Notes: generated by a model not told the origin, from the sequence alone. 64,000 nt of DNA from Volutella citrinella (GCA_034401135.1 JAWZSP010000002.1:2666001-2730000), one strand, 5' to 3'. Positions 11,133-23,415 are shown, counted from the first letter of the stretch. Numbers and translations: made by a program.

Positions 11133-14100
11133 AAAAGGAGCGGGGTTTGGCGGAGGATGTGTTACGGCTTGCTTTTCGGTCTGGTGTACGGGGGGGACAT
11201 GGATTTCGTGCCTACACTACGAGTTGACGAACTGGACGTCGACACCCGATCTTCGGTCAATAGAGGCCGGTCGATTAGCAATGAACAAAAGAACAATTGC
11301 ATGGTCTCTGACCCTTGAACATGACGAGCTCCCGGCAATATGACCCTGAGACCTGAGTTGCGAAGTCACTCCAGAGAAACCACTCCGGGGAATCTATATC
11401 AACATCATGTTCGGTATCTTGTCAACTTCATGTCACGGGGTTGCTGATTTCTTTTTTGGTACTACAGCTTCTGGATAAAGTCAGTGTCCAACTCCTCCTC
11501 GTTGGCAGACTGTTATTTTCCAGTGCATCGTCAACAACACAACTTGTCCAGATATTGACAATGTCGGTGTGCGGGCGTGAGGACCATCCGCTACCAAGCA
11601 CGATACGAAACCCCATCGTTCAAACGGGAACAGGAAACATGCCCCGAGAGGGGGCGCTAAGGAATATACTCGTTAGCCTTGGTCGAATTCATTGCACCCC
11701 GTGGTATTATTTGCAACACGCGCCAACTCGCAGTTTTCTTGCCCCTTTGCGTGTGCGCAGACGACGCGCCGCGGCCGTAGTCTCAGCCTCGTTATCAGGA
11801 TGATGGATTATGTGGCGCCGACCCTGAGCACTGTTCCCACCAACGAAGTCGGAGTATCTTCAGAACAACTCACCATTGAGCGTCGCGATCCACTCTGCGC
11901 TGGTTGAGTTTCCGCAGGACGATAGCCAGCCACCTAAAAAAAAATTAAAAAAAAAATAAAAATACAGTAAAACGGGGTGTGACGAAATATCGATTGGATG
12001 AGAGTCTTCCAATCGGTGCCCAAGGACAAGTGCAATAGGTAGCCCCTCGCTGCGGGGGCCAGGTCGGCAAATGCAGGGCAGCACCGTAGCGTGTTGAAAG
12101 CGCTGAGCCAGGCCCAGCCCAGCTTGCCCACCAGGGTGGCATCCGCCTGCCGACGGGCGGGAGCGGGCCGGAGGATGGATGTCCCCACGAAGTGACTCGA
12201 TTCGCGAGACGCAGGCGAGTTGACATGACATACAGGTTTTGGGAGCTGCCGCGCCTGGTGTGAAACTAAATGGCCTGGAATACAGAGCAAGATGCAGGGG
12301 AATTAGAATTGTATCACAGGCCAGCTAGCTGGCAACCTTGACGACATTGACAGGTGGCCCAGGGTTGTTGTGTGGATCTCGTTGGGGGTTTGGGTCTGCC
12401 TGAGCGCTTCAGAGAGATGCGAGGGACGACGGATGACAAGCAGTCAGTAATCAAGAATTACCCAGCCGGAGACTTGGTCCGTATTAGGAACACGATGACC
12501 ATTGCATGCCCATCTACTCATGTCTCAAGCCCAAAGATTCTAGCATGCTCTCTCCAATCGACGGCGAGCCCGTGGCCATTCAGCACACGTCCATGTGCCC
12601 TGCGGAAGCTGGCCTTGGTGAGGTTGGTCGGCATTGCGGACGAAACACGGGGCGGGCGACAGCCTGTGCCATCCGCGTTATCCTGCTTGATTATTTTGAT
12701 TGGGCCAACGGGGTGAACATGCCATGTGACTCGAGGCATCGCTCGCGCATGGCTCGCCCGTCACCAAGGACAAGCGTTGCGTACTATCACACATGGAGGA
12801 TGAGCCGCTTCCTGCCTGCTGAACTTGAGCTAGGCCGAGAAACTCCCCCGCGCATCCTTTCCTGTCTTGTAACTATGGAAATATTCGCCAAATCAGAATG
12901 TGCAGGTCTGTGATAGCCGCAAGATGCGAGATACTGGTGCGAGTGGTGTCGTGCGGGTCACGCTCCAGGCGGCCCCATCTCATCCATGGATAGCCTGGCA
13001 CGGTCACACGTGTGAGCTTCCATGCCACAGAACAGCCCGCCGGGCTAATAAGGAAAGAAGTGACAGCAGTTCAAGATCGAGCAGCTAAAGAGAGGCAACC
13101 AAGTAATGACGGTGCATTTGCTCAAGTTGGGGCCTGGATGATAATGTCCAAAGTTCACGGCCAATCCGCCGCACGGTGAAGTGATGGATGACTAGGTACG
13201 GAGTCCGGATAATACTACCTCACGATTGCCTTGGGTGGCAGCCAGGCTGTGGTATTGGATTGAGTCAAATGTTATCAAATGGGTTAGCAGCGCCTAGAAA
13301 TCAAGTGCCATGTCCCGTGCCTTCGCCGCCGTCATCTATGCCCCCAAGGCCCAAGCCAAATGCAAACCCAATCCCACCTACCTCACTGTAATTAATCAGT
13401 TCTCTCGGCCCGCCGTCCCTTTCTACCTCGTTCCCTCCGCCTCTTCGTCTTCGCGCTGCTGCTAATAATTGCCCCCCGCCACATTGCCAGTCCCAGCCCA
13501 GTCACACGTATACCTACATGCGCTGAAACTTCTTTGCCGTACGTGTCCTGCCTCGGGTTGTATTTGCTTGGCTTCGAGGCCCCCCGAGGACGACCACTGC
13601 AACGACTCCTCTACTTCTGCCTACTAGTACTCCTCCTTCTGGCCGTGGTGTTAGTGGTTGTAATCAACAAGTGCCATCTCCGAAAAGTGCACCGTCCAGT
13701 CCAGTCCCATCCCCATCTCATTTCCCACACACCTTAACTGCCAGGAACCTAGAGTAGCAGGTAACCCTCTTTCTCGCATATCATCATCCTGCATCCCGCT
13801 GGTCGTCTTTGTCGTCAGTCACGACGCTGAACCCCAGAACCTGTCTCCCCAAGTCCCTTCGGCGCACGCTTTTACAGCACGCACAACCCAGCAAGCCTCC
13901 AAGGCCTGCTGACGATCCCCCGAGCAACTTTGCTTATTACTTTAGCCACCCGCCTAATAAGCGGCTCGCTCACTCACCCATCTCATCCCCCAACCCCAAG
14001 ACAAGACATCAAGGCCCTGCGCACCCAAGTTTCCGCCCTCTGGTGTTTTGGGCAATCCCAGCACCGAGAGAAAGAACAGCAGGGCAAGGCGAAAGCAACC

Positions 14101-14601
14101 AGACTTTCAAGGTAAGTGTTTCCACGCCTCTCTCTAGTTTGGCCCGAACCCATCTCCCCACACCCCCAAAACAAAACAGGCAGAGGGTTACCGAGATGCC
14201 TGCCATGCCATCCCTCGTGGCTCCCGAAAGGATTGGCTCATGGCCTCGTGCAGGCCGCCTGTGCTTGGGCGGCCATTACGGGGCCATCAGCAGGGACGTG
14301 GCGCCCCCGGCCACGGAAGCCCGCTGATTGGCCCGCTGATGTGTCTCCTAACAGGCGCGTAATCCGCCTCTGGACCCTGCCCGCTGAACTCTCCCTCCTT
14401 CAATTCCTAGCAGGCTCCTCCAGGCGTTTTGCACTGAGAACCATCCACTAATACATCACCACTCACACCAGAGTCCCAGACCTCCCGCCCAAGAAGCCCC
14501 AATCGCGCCATACCGAACTGCACCGGCTCCTCAGAACGACCCAACAGACTTCTTTTACATGTTTTCATCAAGAGACTGTCTGCACTACCGAAATCGACAT
14601 C
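11133..14601. other. Gene-free tract with long leader of the RING/PHD gene
   Basis: About 3.5 kb with no supportable gene. The left part is the 3' flank of eL43. Positions 11936-11963 form an A/T low-complexity block. From about 13400 onwards the DNA is C/T- and Pro-codon-rich, which gives false open frames and looks like promoter plus 5' leader of the RING/PHD gene. A GTAAGT donor at 14112 with acceptor-like CTAG (14139) or CTAACAG (near 14355) suggests a 5'-UTR intron. Confidence 0.5.
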
Positions 14602-16680
14602 ATGACTGAGCCGGAGCAGTGCATCATATGCCTGGATCCCCTGCCGCTCCCCTCGCAGGAGTCCCTCGACGCTGCTGAAGGCGAAGGCGAGGGCGAGGGC
14701 GGCCTGCCACTGCCAGTACCCGCCGCCACCACATCCGCCTCCAAGGCCGTCGAGGACGAGTCCAACTACCTCAACATTGTCGCTGCCCTGGACGGGTGCA
14801 ATCACATCATCCACGATGCCTGCATCCGCTCCTGGGCCCAAAAGACAAATACCTGCCCCATCTGCCGGAATCCGTTTCACACGGTCCGCGTTTACAACGG
14901 CGTCGATGGTAAGCCAGTCGATCCCCACCACCGTGCATCTCGGCAGCCGCTGACTGATATTCTTTCGCATGCAGGAACCGCCATCACCAAGTACGACGTC
15001 CAGGACAAGAAGCAGGTCGCCGAATTCGACGTTCAACAATGGCTAGGCGAGAATCCCGAAGAAGAAGAGGAGCCCGCCAACCCATGTCCCATCTGCAACT
15101 CGGCCGACCGCGAAGATGTCCTCCTCCTGTGCGATAGCTGCGACGCTTCCTACCATACACACTGCATCGGCCTCGATGAGATACCTGATGGCGACTGGTA
15201 CTGCATGGAGTGCTCCCACCTGTTCCAACTCACGGACGAGCCAACGGAGTCCTCGGAGACGGCCCTCACCCGATCCCCGCGACCCTCGTTTGTCCGTCGA
15301 CCAAATCCCAGAAACGTCAGAGGGTACCATGTCCGAACACGAGAGCGCCTCAGAAGAGCCCGCCGGCAAGCTCGCAATGCCGAGTGGCAGGGGCCCTGGG
15401 GCCAGTTCTCTGGTCGCTTCTACGAGATGAGCGACCTGGATCTTGACAACCACGACGAGGAGGACGAGGAACTCGAGCAGTATCGGCGTTTCCAGGAGCT
15501 TGGGCGCCGCGAGCTCGACCGATGGCAGCAACGAATGGCAATCGCGCACCGACTGGGTGCTCGAGAAGCATTCGTCAACACTATCCCTCCCGCTATAAGT
15601 GAGCGACTCCAGCCTGCACCCGAGCCGGTTCAGGAGACCCGCGATGAGAGACGGGCCTGGGGCGCTCTTGAGCGTGCCCGTGAAGCCGACGAGCCGAGCT
15701 CGAACTCGACCGCCGGTTCACGCAAGCGCAAGGTGCGCTCGGTGACGGCGTCTCCGAGAGAGGCTCCGCAGCAGGAGCCTGAGCGGAAGCTCAAACGTCC
15801 ACGAACCCGACGATTACCAACCCACAATGGCGAGGGCTCGGGCTCCGTGTCTTCGCCGGCAGCACATGCTGTGCCCTCGACGGCGAGGAGTGCAGCCGGC
15901 CCATCGTCCACCAACGGGGTTGCAGCCCAGCAGGCGCAGCCAGTGCAGCCAGCACCACCAACGCAGTCAGCACAACCAGGGCATTCGGGCCCGCCGCACA
16001 GCGATCAGCCGCCTTTGGTGTCTTCTCTGCTCAAAGAACTCGAACCCAGCGCCATGTCAGAAGACGAAACGTCAGCTCCTCGACGCGGACGACGTCCACC
16101 GCCTGATGCTTCATCGCCAGCCATCTCCCCCTCCCCATCCGCATACAGCAGCCCTCGAGCTCTTTCTCTAACCCCGCCACCTCTACCAAGCGTGGGCGGC
16201 CGGCCTACCTCCCCGACACTCTCACTGAGCACCCATATTCAACCAAGATATCCGCCAGCAAATTACTCGCCGACTCGAACAAACGGCGATCACGGCCACG
16301 GCCACAACCATAGCCACAGCCACAGTGACTCGGAGTCACGACCAAGCAGAACCGAAACTCGGCCGCTGGAGTTGCGCCAGCCCCGGCCCCGTCGACCACA
16401 CGAGGTATCCGTACCTGCCGAGGAGGGCTCACCGACAAGGTTGGCCATGTCCCCGGAAGAGAAGAAGAGCATCAATGATATTGTCAAGGGCGCTCTGAGG
16501 CCGCATTGGCGGGCTCAGAAGCTGACAACGGAGCAGTATGCCACCATCAATCGAGATATTTCAAGGAAACTGTACGACGAGGTCAAGGGCGCCTCCTCGC
16601 TGGATAACGAGGCCCGCCGAGGGTGGGAGAAGCGAGCCAACAAGGAGGTGGCCCAGGCTGTGGCAGAGCTGCAGGCTTGA
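14602..16680 (+). CDS. RING-H2 and PHD finger protein, probable E3 ubiquitin ligase
   Basis: Predicted exons 14602-14908 and 14975-16680 give 670 residues. The N-terminus has a RING-H2 finger with Cys7, Cys10, Cys66, His68, His71, Cys74, Cys85 and Cys88; an unusually long Glu/Gly/Ala-rich loop (about 55 residues) sits between the first two zinc ligand pairs. A PHD finger follows at residues 140-182 (Cys4-His-Cys3, with LLLCDSCDASYHTHC). The middle is Arg-, Pro- and Ser-rich and disordered. The last 75 residues are a conserved helical block (KKSINDIVKGALRPHWRAQK). RING suggests ubiquitin transfer and PHD suggests histone-tail reading, so a nuclear chromatin-linked ligase is likely. The 66-nt intron is in frame and has no stop. 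Confidence 0.82.
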   Translation: MTEPEQCIICLDPLPLPSQESLDAAEGEGEGEGGLPLPVPAATTSASKAVEDESNYLNIVAALDGCNHIIHDACIRSWAQKTNTCPICRNPFHTVRVYNGVDGKPVDPHHRASRQPLTDILSHAGTAITKYDVQDKKQVAEFDVQQWLGENPEEEEEPANPCPICNSADREDVLLLCDSCDASYHTHCIGLDEIPDGDWYCMECSHLFQLTDEPTESSETALTRSPRPSFVRRPNPRNVRGYHVRTRERLRRARRQARNAEWQGPWGQFSGRFYEMSDLDLDNHDEEDEELEQYRRFQELGRRELDRWQQRMAIAHRLGAREAFVNTIPPAISERLQPAPEPVQETRDERRAWGALERAREADEPSSNSTAGSRKRKVRSVTASPREAPQQEPERKLKRPRTRRLPTHNGEGSGSVSSPAAHAVPSTARSAAGPSSTNGVAAQQAQPVQPAPPTQSAQPGHSGPPHSDQPPLVSSLLKELEPSAMSEDETSAPRRGRRPPPDASSPAISPSPSAYSSPRALSLTPPPLPSVGGRPTSPTLSLSTHIQPRYPPANYSPTRTNGDHGHGHNHSHSHSDSESRPSRTETRPLELRQPRPRRPHEVSVPAEEGSPTRLAMSPEEKKSINDIVKGALRPHWRAQKLTTEQYATINRDISRKLYDEVKGASSLDNEARRGWEKRANKEVAQAVAELQA

Positions 16681-17689
16681 CGGCACGTGGTGAGGGGACG
16701 GCAATTGTTTATAGGCGTTTTCAGGTATCATCATCATTGGGCGGTTCATATGGTTTGATACCCAGCATCATTTGACGGCGGACATGAATCTTTGCTTTTG
16801 GCAGCGAGGTGTCTCACGGGGGAGTCAGATCCATTGCATGGTAATTATGGTCTGGGCATCTTGTATTGGGGCACACAAACACAAGCGTTGGCTCCACATG
16901 TGTATCTAGGTAACGGTGTCTGAATATTTGTCTCGTCGCCTGGCTTGGTGGCCTAGCATCTAGGAAACTCGGGTGGCGCATGAGGAATTGTAGCCTGTGC
17001 GCATTAGAATTGATGTGCAGCTTCAAGACGCGCCAATCAGTGTGAGCAAATCGGAAGGAAAAAGAAATGTTTGCAAAATGGCCCCAGAATCCGAAAAGGT
17101 CTGTTGATGGTGGGCTAGAAGATCGCACAAAGCCTCCACAACCGCAATCTGAAGCGGAGCATCCCATCGGTTATCGATGATAGGCGACTGCAGTAGGGAC
17201 TGGCAATTATGACTGATTACGGCCCAGAGCACACCTTCAGACGCCCGAATTCGCATGAAATGACTCATCAGATAGCCGAGGCCAACAGCACATCATCGTC
17301 ATGACATGCCACACGAAACGATAGTACGCCTCTCCCCTGTCATAAACTTTGGCTACAATCACAGTTACAATCACCAGTGGCAGTTTTGTGAGGCATGTCA
17401 GCAGTATCTATCTAACAGAACCCGGTAAGGCAATAAATTGCAGGTCCCGCTAGCGAAAAAGACTGCGATGGTTCTCTCTGGGCACACGAAAATGATCAGG
17501 ACGTTCTGGAGGAGGAAACAGGTCTTGACGATAAGGAAATGGTGCCTTTGGATGAGAGAGAAGAGAAAGGAAGCGAAAGTCGTTTAGCGTCGGCGAGGTT
17601 TTGATACGGCGGGTACCTGAAGATCTGCCTAAGGCACCAACCAATACACACCCCGTTCAAGTCCCCACATTGTGGTGGGTTCCCTTAGG
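16681..17689. other. Intergenic
   Basis: Spacer between the RING/PHD gene and the mL46 region, both on the plus strand. A 13-nt word TGCCTAAGGCACC at 17626-17638 recurs upstream of SMC3. No gene recognised. Confidence 0.5.
17626..17638. repeat. 13-nt word shared with the SMC3 upstream region
   Basis: TGCCTAAGGCACC, identical to 23613-23625 and in the same orientation. Related CCTTAGG/CCTAAGG words occur near 17685, 39505 and 39545. Confidence 0.55.
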
Positions 17690-17870
17690 TAAGCGGGCTA
17701 GCAGCAACAAGACCGACCGTGGTACGTACCGACAAGCTGTCGAGTGCAAAAAGTTCGAGATTGAGAAACGCGACAAGCGCTCGGCGATTGAAAACCAGCT
17801 GGTCGCTTTCTTCGAATTCGTCGGGATCCAGCCGCAGAGGGTGCCATTGCACAATGTCCGCCTCGAGTAG
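17690..17870 (+). CDS. Coding-like fragment, unrecognised
   Basis: A plus-strand frame ending in TAG at 17868-17870 encodes RQAVECKKFEIEKRDKRSAI and then ENQLVAFFEFVGIQPQRVPL. By hand count about 31 of 39 codons end in G or C in this frame, clearly more than the opposite strand, and the amino-acid make-up looks like a real protein. An acceptor-like AG at 17687 or 17703 could start it as a last exon, but I could not join it to an upstream exon with confidence. It may be the end of a small gene, a relic, or chance. It stops 114 bp before the mL46 start. Confidence 0.22.
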
Positions 17871-17984
17871 AGGCCGACGCGCCGTTCTGGCAACTGTTTT
17901 TGGTACGAATTGCCCCTGCTGCCCAGCTCGGCGAGCCGTCACTCGCTGCAATGAGCCCATCACCATCCCGCCCCCCATCTGCGA

Positions 17985-19079
17985 ATGCCCTCGACTAACC
18001 ATGACATGCGAGCAACAGCCTCTCCCCGTATCTGCGCCCGCTGCGCCCCGTCCTCCTTCAGCGCCTCCGCTGCCGTATCCCGCATCCCAACCCGTCTCTA
18101 CTCCGCCGCCGCCGTTTCTACCAGCGATGCCGCGCCAACAACCTCGCCTGATGCGGCGGCCACTGCCATCCCTCGCGGCACTCCCATCACCTATGATATC
18201 CATTCCGGTGTGATTGTCACCCGACCGCCGCTGGTGACGAGGAAACTACACCCCTTTGAGAATGCATTCTTCTTCTACCAGAAGCGTCTCGAGGAGCGCC
18301 TCAACACCCCTTTCATCACAGACATCTACTTCAAGCCCGACACGGCCCGCCGCCTCGACTGGAGCATCAAGGTCCAGGATCGTGAGGGAACCGTCGCCAA
18401 GGAGCTGGGCGTGTACAAGGGCAAGAGCTCCCGCGCCTGGGATGACGAGCTCAAGGTCGGTGACGAGCTCAGCAAGCAGGAGAGCATTGTCAGTGCCCTC
18501 CTCAAGGACGCCGAGGCCCGTGTGAGCGATGACGCCGAAGTCATCGCTCCTCAGGACGTTGTGCCTGTTGAGCCGCCTGCCGAGCGTGTCACCGAGGCGG
18601 ATAAAACGGGTGATGAGCAACGTCTGGATCGCCAGCTCGACCGGACATTGTACTTGGTGGTCAAGGGCAAAAGCGGCTGGGGATTCCCCTCTGGCGTACT
18701 CCCCAAGGAACTGAACCTTCATGAGGTAAGCCACTTTCTTTCCGATAACGACAAAGTGGCCAAGATGTGCTGACCATGTTTCAAGTCCGCCAAGAAGATC
18801 ATGGATGATGCTGCCGGCGTCAACATGAACACCTGGGTCGTCGGCCGCGTGCCCGTGGCCCACCTCGTCACCAAGCCCACCCTCGAGGCCGACGGCGCTC
18901 TGAAGGAGAAGGGTACCAAGACCTTCTTCCTCAAGGCCCGCATCATGGCCGGCCAGGCCGACCTGACGAGCAACCCCTTCGGCTACACCGAGTTCAAGTG
19001 GCTGACGCGGGAGGAGCTGGAAAAGGTGTTCACGCCCGAGTATTTCAAGGGCGTGCGCAACATGATGGCGGACAGGTAG
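17985..19079 (+). CDS. MRPL17: Mitochondrial large ribosomal subunit protein mL46 (yeast MRPL17)
   Basis: A structural protein of the mitochondrial 54S ribosomal subunit with a Nudix-like fold. Exons 17985-18725 and 18786-19079 give 344 residues. The first 40 residues are rich in Arg, Ala and Ser without acids, a mitochondrial targeting sequence; a second in-frame Met at 18006 could be the true start. Recognisable segments are HPFENAFFFYQKRLEERLNTP, TLYLVVKGKSGWGFPSG, NTWVVGRVPVAHL and the end of the protein, with FGYTEFKWLTREEL. The 60-nt intron has a GTAAGC donor and a CTGAC branch point. The downstream 550 bp separate it from SMC3, which converges on it. Confidence 0.92.
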
Positions 19080-19631
19080 ATTAGAAGGCAGCAACAAAAC
19101 GCTGCGTGTACAATTACATTGTAAACTTGCTGTACAGAAAGCTTTCGGTTTATCGAACCCAATCTCTTCCAGATTCGTATCAGGCATCTATGTGCTTGCC
19201 CAGGTCCCTTCAACTCATCCCCAATGTGCAAGTATCCAGGAATCCTCGTCACCTTCACCCTCCCAATCCTAGTGTAGCAATACGAAGCGGCTTTGGCTAA
19301 TACGACTAGTAGCTACAGGTAAGGCAGCAATCATATCTGCTACGAGTTCACAGCTAGCGTTTCTTCCAGTGAGGGTGAGAAAGGAGGGGGGGGGGGCGAA
19401 ATCAAGATTGGGCCATAAACTCCCTACGAGTAGTTTGCGTATCTATTCAGTACCTAGGGAGAAGCACCAAAGTGCGGAGCATCTCATCCTGTGCTATCAT
19501 AGGCATGAATGAAAAATCACCTCCCTCTCTCTCTGTCGCATAAATCATCCATGCCCCCAACGCCGGTGCCATCACGGTCCGCATATCTACATACAATCGA
19601 TTAACCGTCCATTCAGATGCAGCCACTGGGT
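19080..19631. other. Intergenic, convergent 3' ends of mL46 and SMC3
   Basis: 552 bp without a gene. An 11-nt G homopolymer at 19386-19396 is notable mainly as a likely sequencing or assembly weak point. Confidence 0.6.
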
Positions 19632-22600
19632 TCAAGTCGGCTTGGCCTGGCCCTCAACGAAATCAAGTGCCTCCTCGGTGGGGACGCAGTTGATGGAACT
19701 CGTCTTGTTACGGAATGTGACACCGTAGCACTTGTCCGCGACAAGCACAATCTCAGGACGGAAGGTCGTGCAAATGAACTGAGTGCCAGCCTCGTTAGAG
19801 ATGGAGTTGAGAAGCTCGGCCACGGCTGTGCGGTATTGAGCGTCCAGGTTGGCATCCACCTCGTCAAAGATGACCATCGGGCTGCTTTCAGTCTGCTGGA
19901 GGGCGAAGATGAGGCACAGAGCACACAAACCTAGAGATGCACGTTAGACGCAGTCACAAAAATCCGGGGTCGGGTTAAGATCGGCTTACTCTTCTGACCA
20001 CCACTGAGCTGCTGGATCCTCTGCTGCTCATCCAGGTGCTTCGAGTTGAACGAGACGCTGATTCCGACGCCGGTGTAGTTCTCCACGGTGCCGCGGGCCT
20101 CTTCATCAGACTCTTCAGGTTCTTGACGTCGATCTGTCCTTCTCTGAATCACCAAACGCCCGTGGCCAGCCGGCACAAGCTTCCCAAAGATGGTGGCAAA
20201 CTCTCTTGACACCTGCTTGAACGTTCGCTCAATGGCCTCGTCCTTGCGTCGATCCAGATGCTCAACGAGTTCCTCAATGGATGCTTGAGAATCGTCCAGT
20301 TCCTTTCGTCGCTTCATGAGCTGATCCTGCTGCGTAGTGAAATTGTTGTACTGCTCAAAGGCCTTCTTGTTGACGTGCTTGTACTTCTTGAGGGCTTCGT
20401 TCACACGCTTCAGTTTCGAAGTAATCTTGATTCAATGGTTAGCAGACGTTTCAACGGTTAACAACCAAAAACAACAAGAAAATAACTCACGGTCTTGGCC
20501 TCCATGTTTTCATATTTGTCAAAGGCTTCTTCAGGTAGCACACCAAGGTCCCGGATGTTCTTGGTGACTTCCGCGGCCTGTGTGGTGAGCAAAGCCTTCC
20601 TTCGGAGACTCTTGTCCATTCGCTTCTGTTGTTTTTCGATTCTGGCGGAGACTTCCTGCAGGGTTTGCTCCCGTTGGGCCTTTTCCGCGCTGAACTGGTC
20701 GAAGCGAAGTTGCAAGTCCTCCGTTGTGGCCTCATTCGCCTGAAGCATGTTTTCAACAGCCTGCAAGGCGGCTTCTGCCTTCCTCATCTCCCGCTGTGCC
20801 TCCTTGAGGCCGCCTGCAGCAGACCCCGATGCCGAATTCTCAAAAGCCTGGCTGTTGAGCTGATCAAGCTTCATCTGGAGGTTCTGCCGGAGATCGACTT
20901 CGAGCAGCTGCTTCCGGTGCTCAAGCTCCCGACGCACTCTGCTTACTTCATTCCATTGCTTCTGCAACTGCTGCGCGGAGCTGGTGAGCTCTTCCAGCTG
21001 TTGCTCTTCCGCCGTCGTCAAGCTCTTCTTGAAGTCTGTGCCAAGTTCAGCCTCGTGGCCAGAAATTTCCTCCAAGAAGGTGCTCATGTTATTCTCGACC
21101 GCATCGCGGCGGCGCAGCGCGGCGTCAAGGTGGTTGCGTTCGTTCTCCAGATGGGTGGACTTGTTCCGCAGCTCATGCTTCAGAGGCTCAAAGCTATCCT
21201 CGGCCTGTCGCAGCTTCTGCTCCGCTTTCTGGACCTCAGACATGGCACCCGTGATCTCCTGATCCTTGATCTCAACCGCCCTCCGCATTTCTCTGGACTT
21301 GCCCACGATATCGTCATATTCCTTGCGCCATTTCTCGACGGCACGGACAGCCTCCATGCGAGACTTGCGAGGGTCAATGTATCCACCAGTCATGGCGCCT
21401 CGTTTGTTGGTGGTGTCACCTTCGACGGTGATGCCATCTACACCATGGCTTCTTGCGTATTGACCCGCTACCGTCAAGTTGGGGCAAACAACGACTTTTC
21501 CAAAGACCTGCTGGAAAGCGCGTTCAAACTTCGGGTCGTAGGTGATTTTGCTGAGAAGAGGAACCGCATCGTTAGACCGCGGGAAGTTGACAGGGCGGGG
21601 GTGCAGCTGGGCGAGGGGCATGAACGTCACTCTGCCTCCACGTTGCCTGTAAAGGGTATCTGCCAAATACGTCGCGGTATCGGCATTGTCAACGACGTAG
21701 TGGAATAAGCTGGCTCCAGCGATCTGCTCAACTGGAAGGCGATAGGCGTCGCCAACCTCGAGGAGTTCTGCCAATGTTCCGTAAGCACCAGGAATATCCC
21801 GGTCCTGCTTGAGCCTTCGAATAGTGGCTAGACCACGAGCAGTCGCGCCATCCATGGTGTGAGACAGTTCCCGCTCAGCATGCTCCTTTTCCTGTCGGGC
21901 GTTGGAAATGAAGGAGTTCAGCTTGTCATCTTCTCGTCGAGCAAGCTTGCGCTCATCGTTGAGCCGATCCAAGTTATCGCGGGCCCTGGTTGCTTCCTCT
22001 GCGAGCAACGCACGCTCGTTGCTCCAATTGGCCAGGCGAGACCTCAGATCCGCAACTTCTTTCTCAGTCTGGGCGATGGACATTTCAACCCTTGACACTT
22101 CCTCATCGGCATCTATTTTGTTGGCTTTCTGTGTGCTGATTGTCAGGTCCAGCTCCTTGATCTCATTCTTCAGCCACGAGTCGCGCTCAGACTTGTTCTT
22201 AAACCTGGAGCCACGGCTCTGCTTGGCGAATAATCGGGCTCTCATTGCCTCCACACTGTCGAGCTGTCGCCGGGCGGCGTCTCCTTGCTGTTTCTTCTGA
22301 GCATACTGTGGAAGAATCGAGTTAAGCTCCTGCTCTTTAGCAGCGATTTCGTTCTGGACAGCCTCTAAGTCGGCAGCATGTTGCGCTCGCGATTGTTCCT
22401 GGGCAGACTGGCCCTCTTTCAGGGTCTTGGTCTTCATCTCCGCCTTTGCGAGAATTTTGGCATCGTCGCGGCGATCCTCCTCGAGCTGGCGTCTATCAAT
22501 CTGAAGAAGCTCCATCTCTCTTTGGAGCTTGTGGATTTCGGCATCGAGTTTCGAGAGGGCCTTTTCTCCTTCAAGGAATTCGGTTCGGCTGGAATCAGAC

Positions 22601-23415
22601 GTGTCTATGCCATCTTGCCGGGCGGAGTCGAGATCTTCGAGCGCGTTTTGGATGGTGACTTGCTCGCGGTGGTGGTAGGCGTACTCGAGGCATCGTCGCT
22701 CACGATCTTTGTCCTGGAAACCCCGAAGCTCCTCCTTTTCTTCCTCGAGTTCACTGAGTCGTTCCTTGATATACTCCAACAGTTCGTCAATCTTTTCGCG
22801 CTTGTTGTTCGTCTCGTTCATGATCTTGAGCGACTCGGCCCGGCGCGCTTCGTAAACCTGCGTTCCAGCGACCTCCTTCAGCAGATTGAGTCGGTCAGAC
22901 TCTTTCATGTTGGTCAGGGCCGTGACACGTCCCTGGGGGACAATGTAGTATGGGTTGGAGCGCGAGAAACCGGCAGCTTCCAAGAGGTTCATTACGTCGG
23001 TCTTGGTCACCACTTTGCGGTCGACTGAGTACTCGTCCTTCTTGAGACCAATCGTCCGTCGCAAAACCACTTCTTTGCCTCCGGTGGGGAAGCGATCATC
23101 ACTGTTGTCGAAGATGATTTCCACGTATGCGGACATAACCGCCGAGCCTGAACCTTCGTGGAGGAGGCCTTGGCGCTCCTCGCGACTCATCTGGGTATAG
23201 GCATCGCTGAGAACGAAGCGGATGGCGGCGAAGAAGTTACTCTTTCCAGAGCCATTGCGCCCAACAATAACGTTGGTCTTTGGCGAGAAGGGCTCAATGA
23301 CGGTCTGTTCTTTGTAGCTAGGAGGGGTTGTCAGCAAAGCGAGCGCGGGTAAGGCCGCAAGCCGTCGATCGAATTACCTTTTGAAGCCCTGGATGATGAT
23401 CTGTTTGATGTACAT
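19632..23415 (-). CDS. SMC3: Cohesin subunit SMC3
   Basis: An ATPase arm of the cohesin ring, which holds sister chromatids together and shapes loops. Exons 23415-23378, 23317-20491, 20425-19990 and 19930-19632 give 1199 residues, the usual length. Walker A is GRNGSGKS at 32-39; the adjacent lysines K105/K106 in TIGLKKDEYSVD match the pair acetylated by Eco1-type enzymes. Long coiled coils flank a hinge in the middle. The ABC signature LSGGQKS is at 1095-1101 and Walker B with the catalytic Glu (VIFDEVDANLD) near 1120-1130. Introns are 60, 65 and 59 nt, and two cut close to the catalytic motifs. An MCB-like ACGCGT lies 123 bp upstream of the start. Confidence 0.98.

Noticed and set aside
17655..17690. 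Box B-like GTTCAAGTC that suggested a tRNA
   Set aside because: The flanking bases do not form a T stem, and no acceptor or anticodon stem can be drawn.
18246..19187. 313-codon frame antisense to mL46
   Set aside because: Opposite-strand shadow of a clear ribosomal protein gene.
19386..19396. 11-base G run
   Set aside because: A homopolymer in a 3' flank; more likely a sequencing-sensitive site than a functional element.
20629..21708. 359-codon frame antisense to SMC3
   Set aside because: Lies wholly inside the SMC3 coiled-coil coding region on the opposite strand; it mirrors SMC3 codon bias and has no domain.
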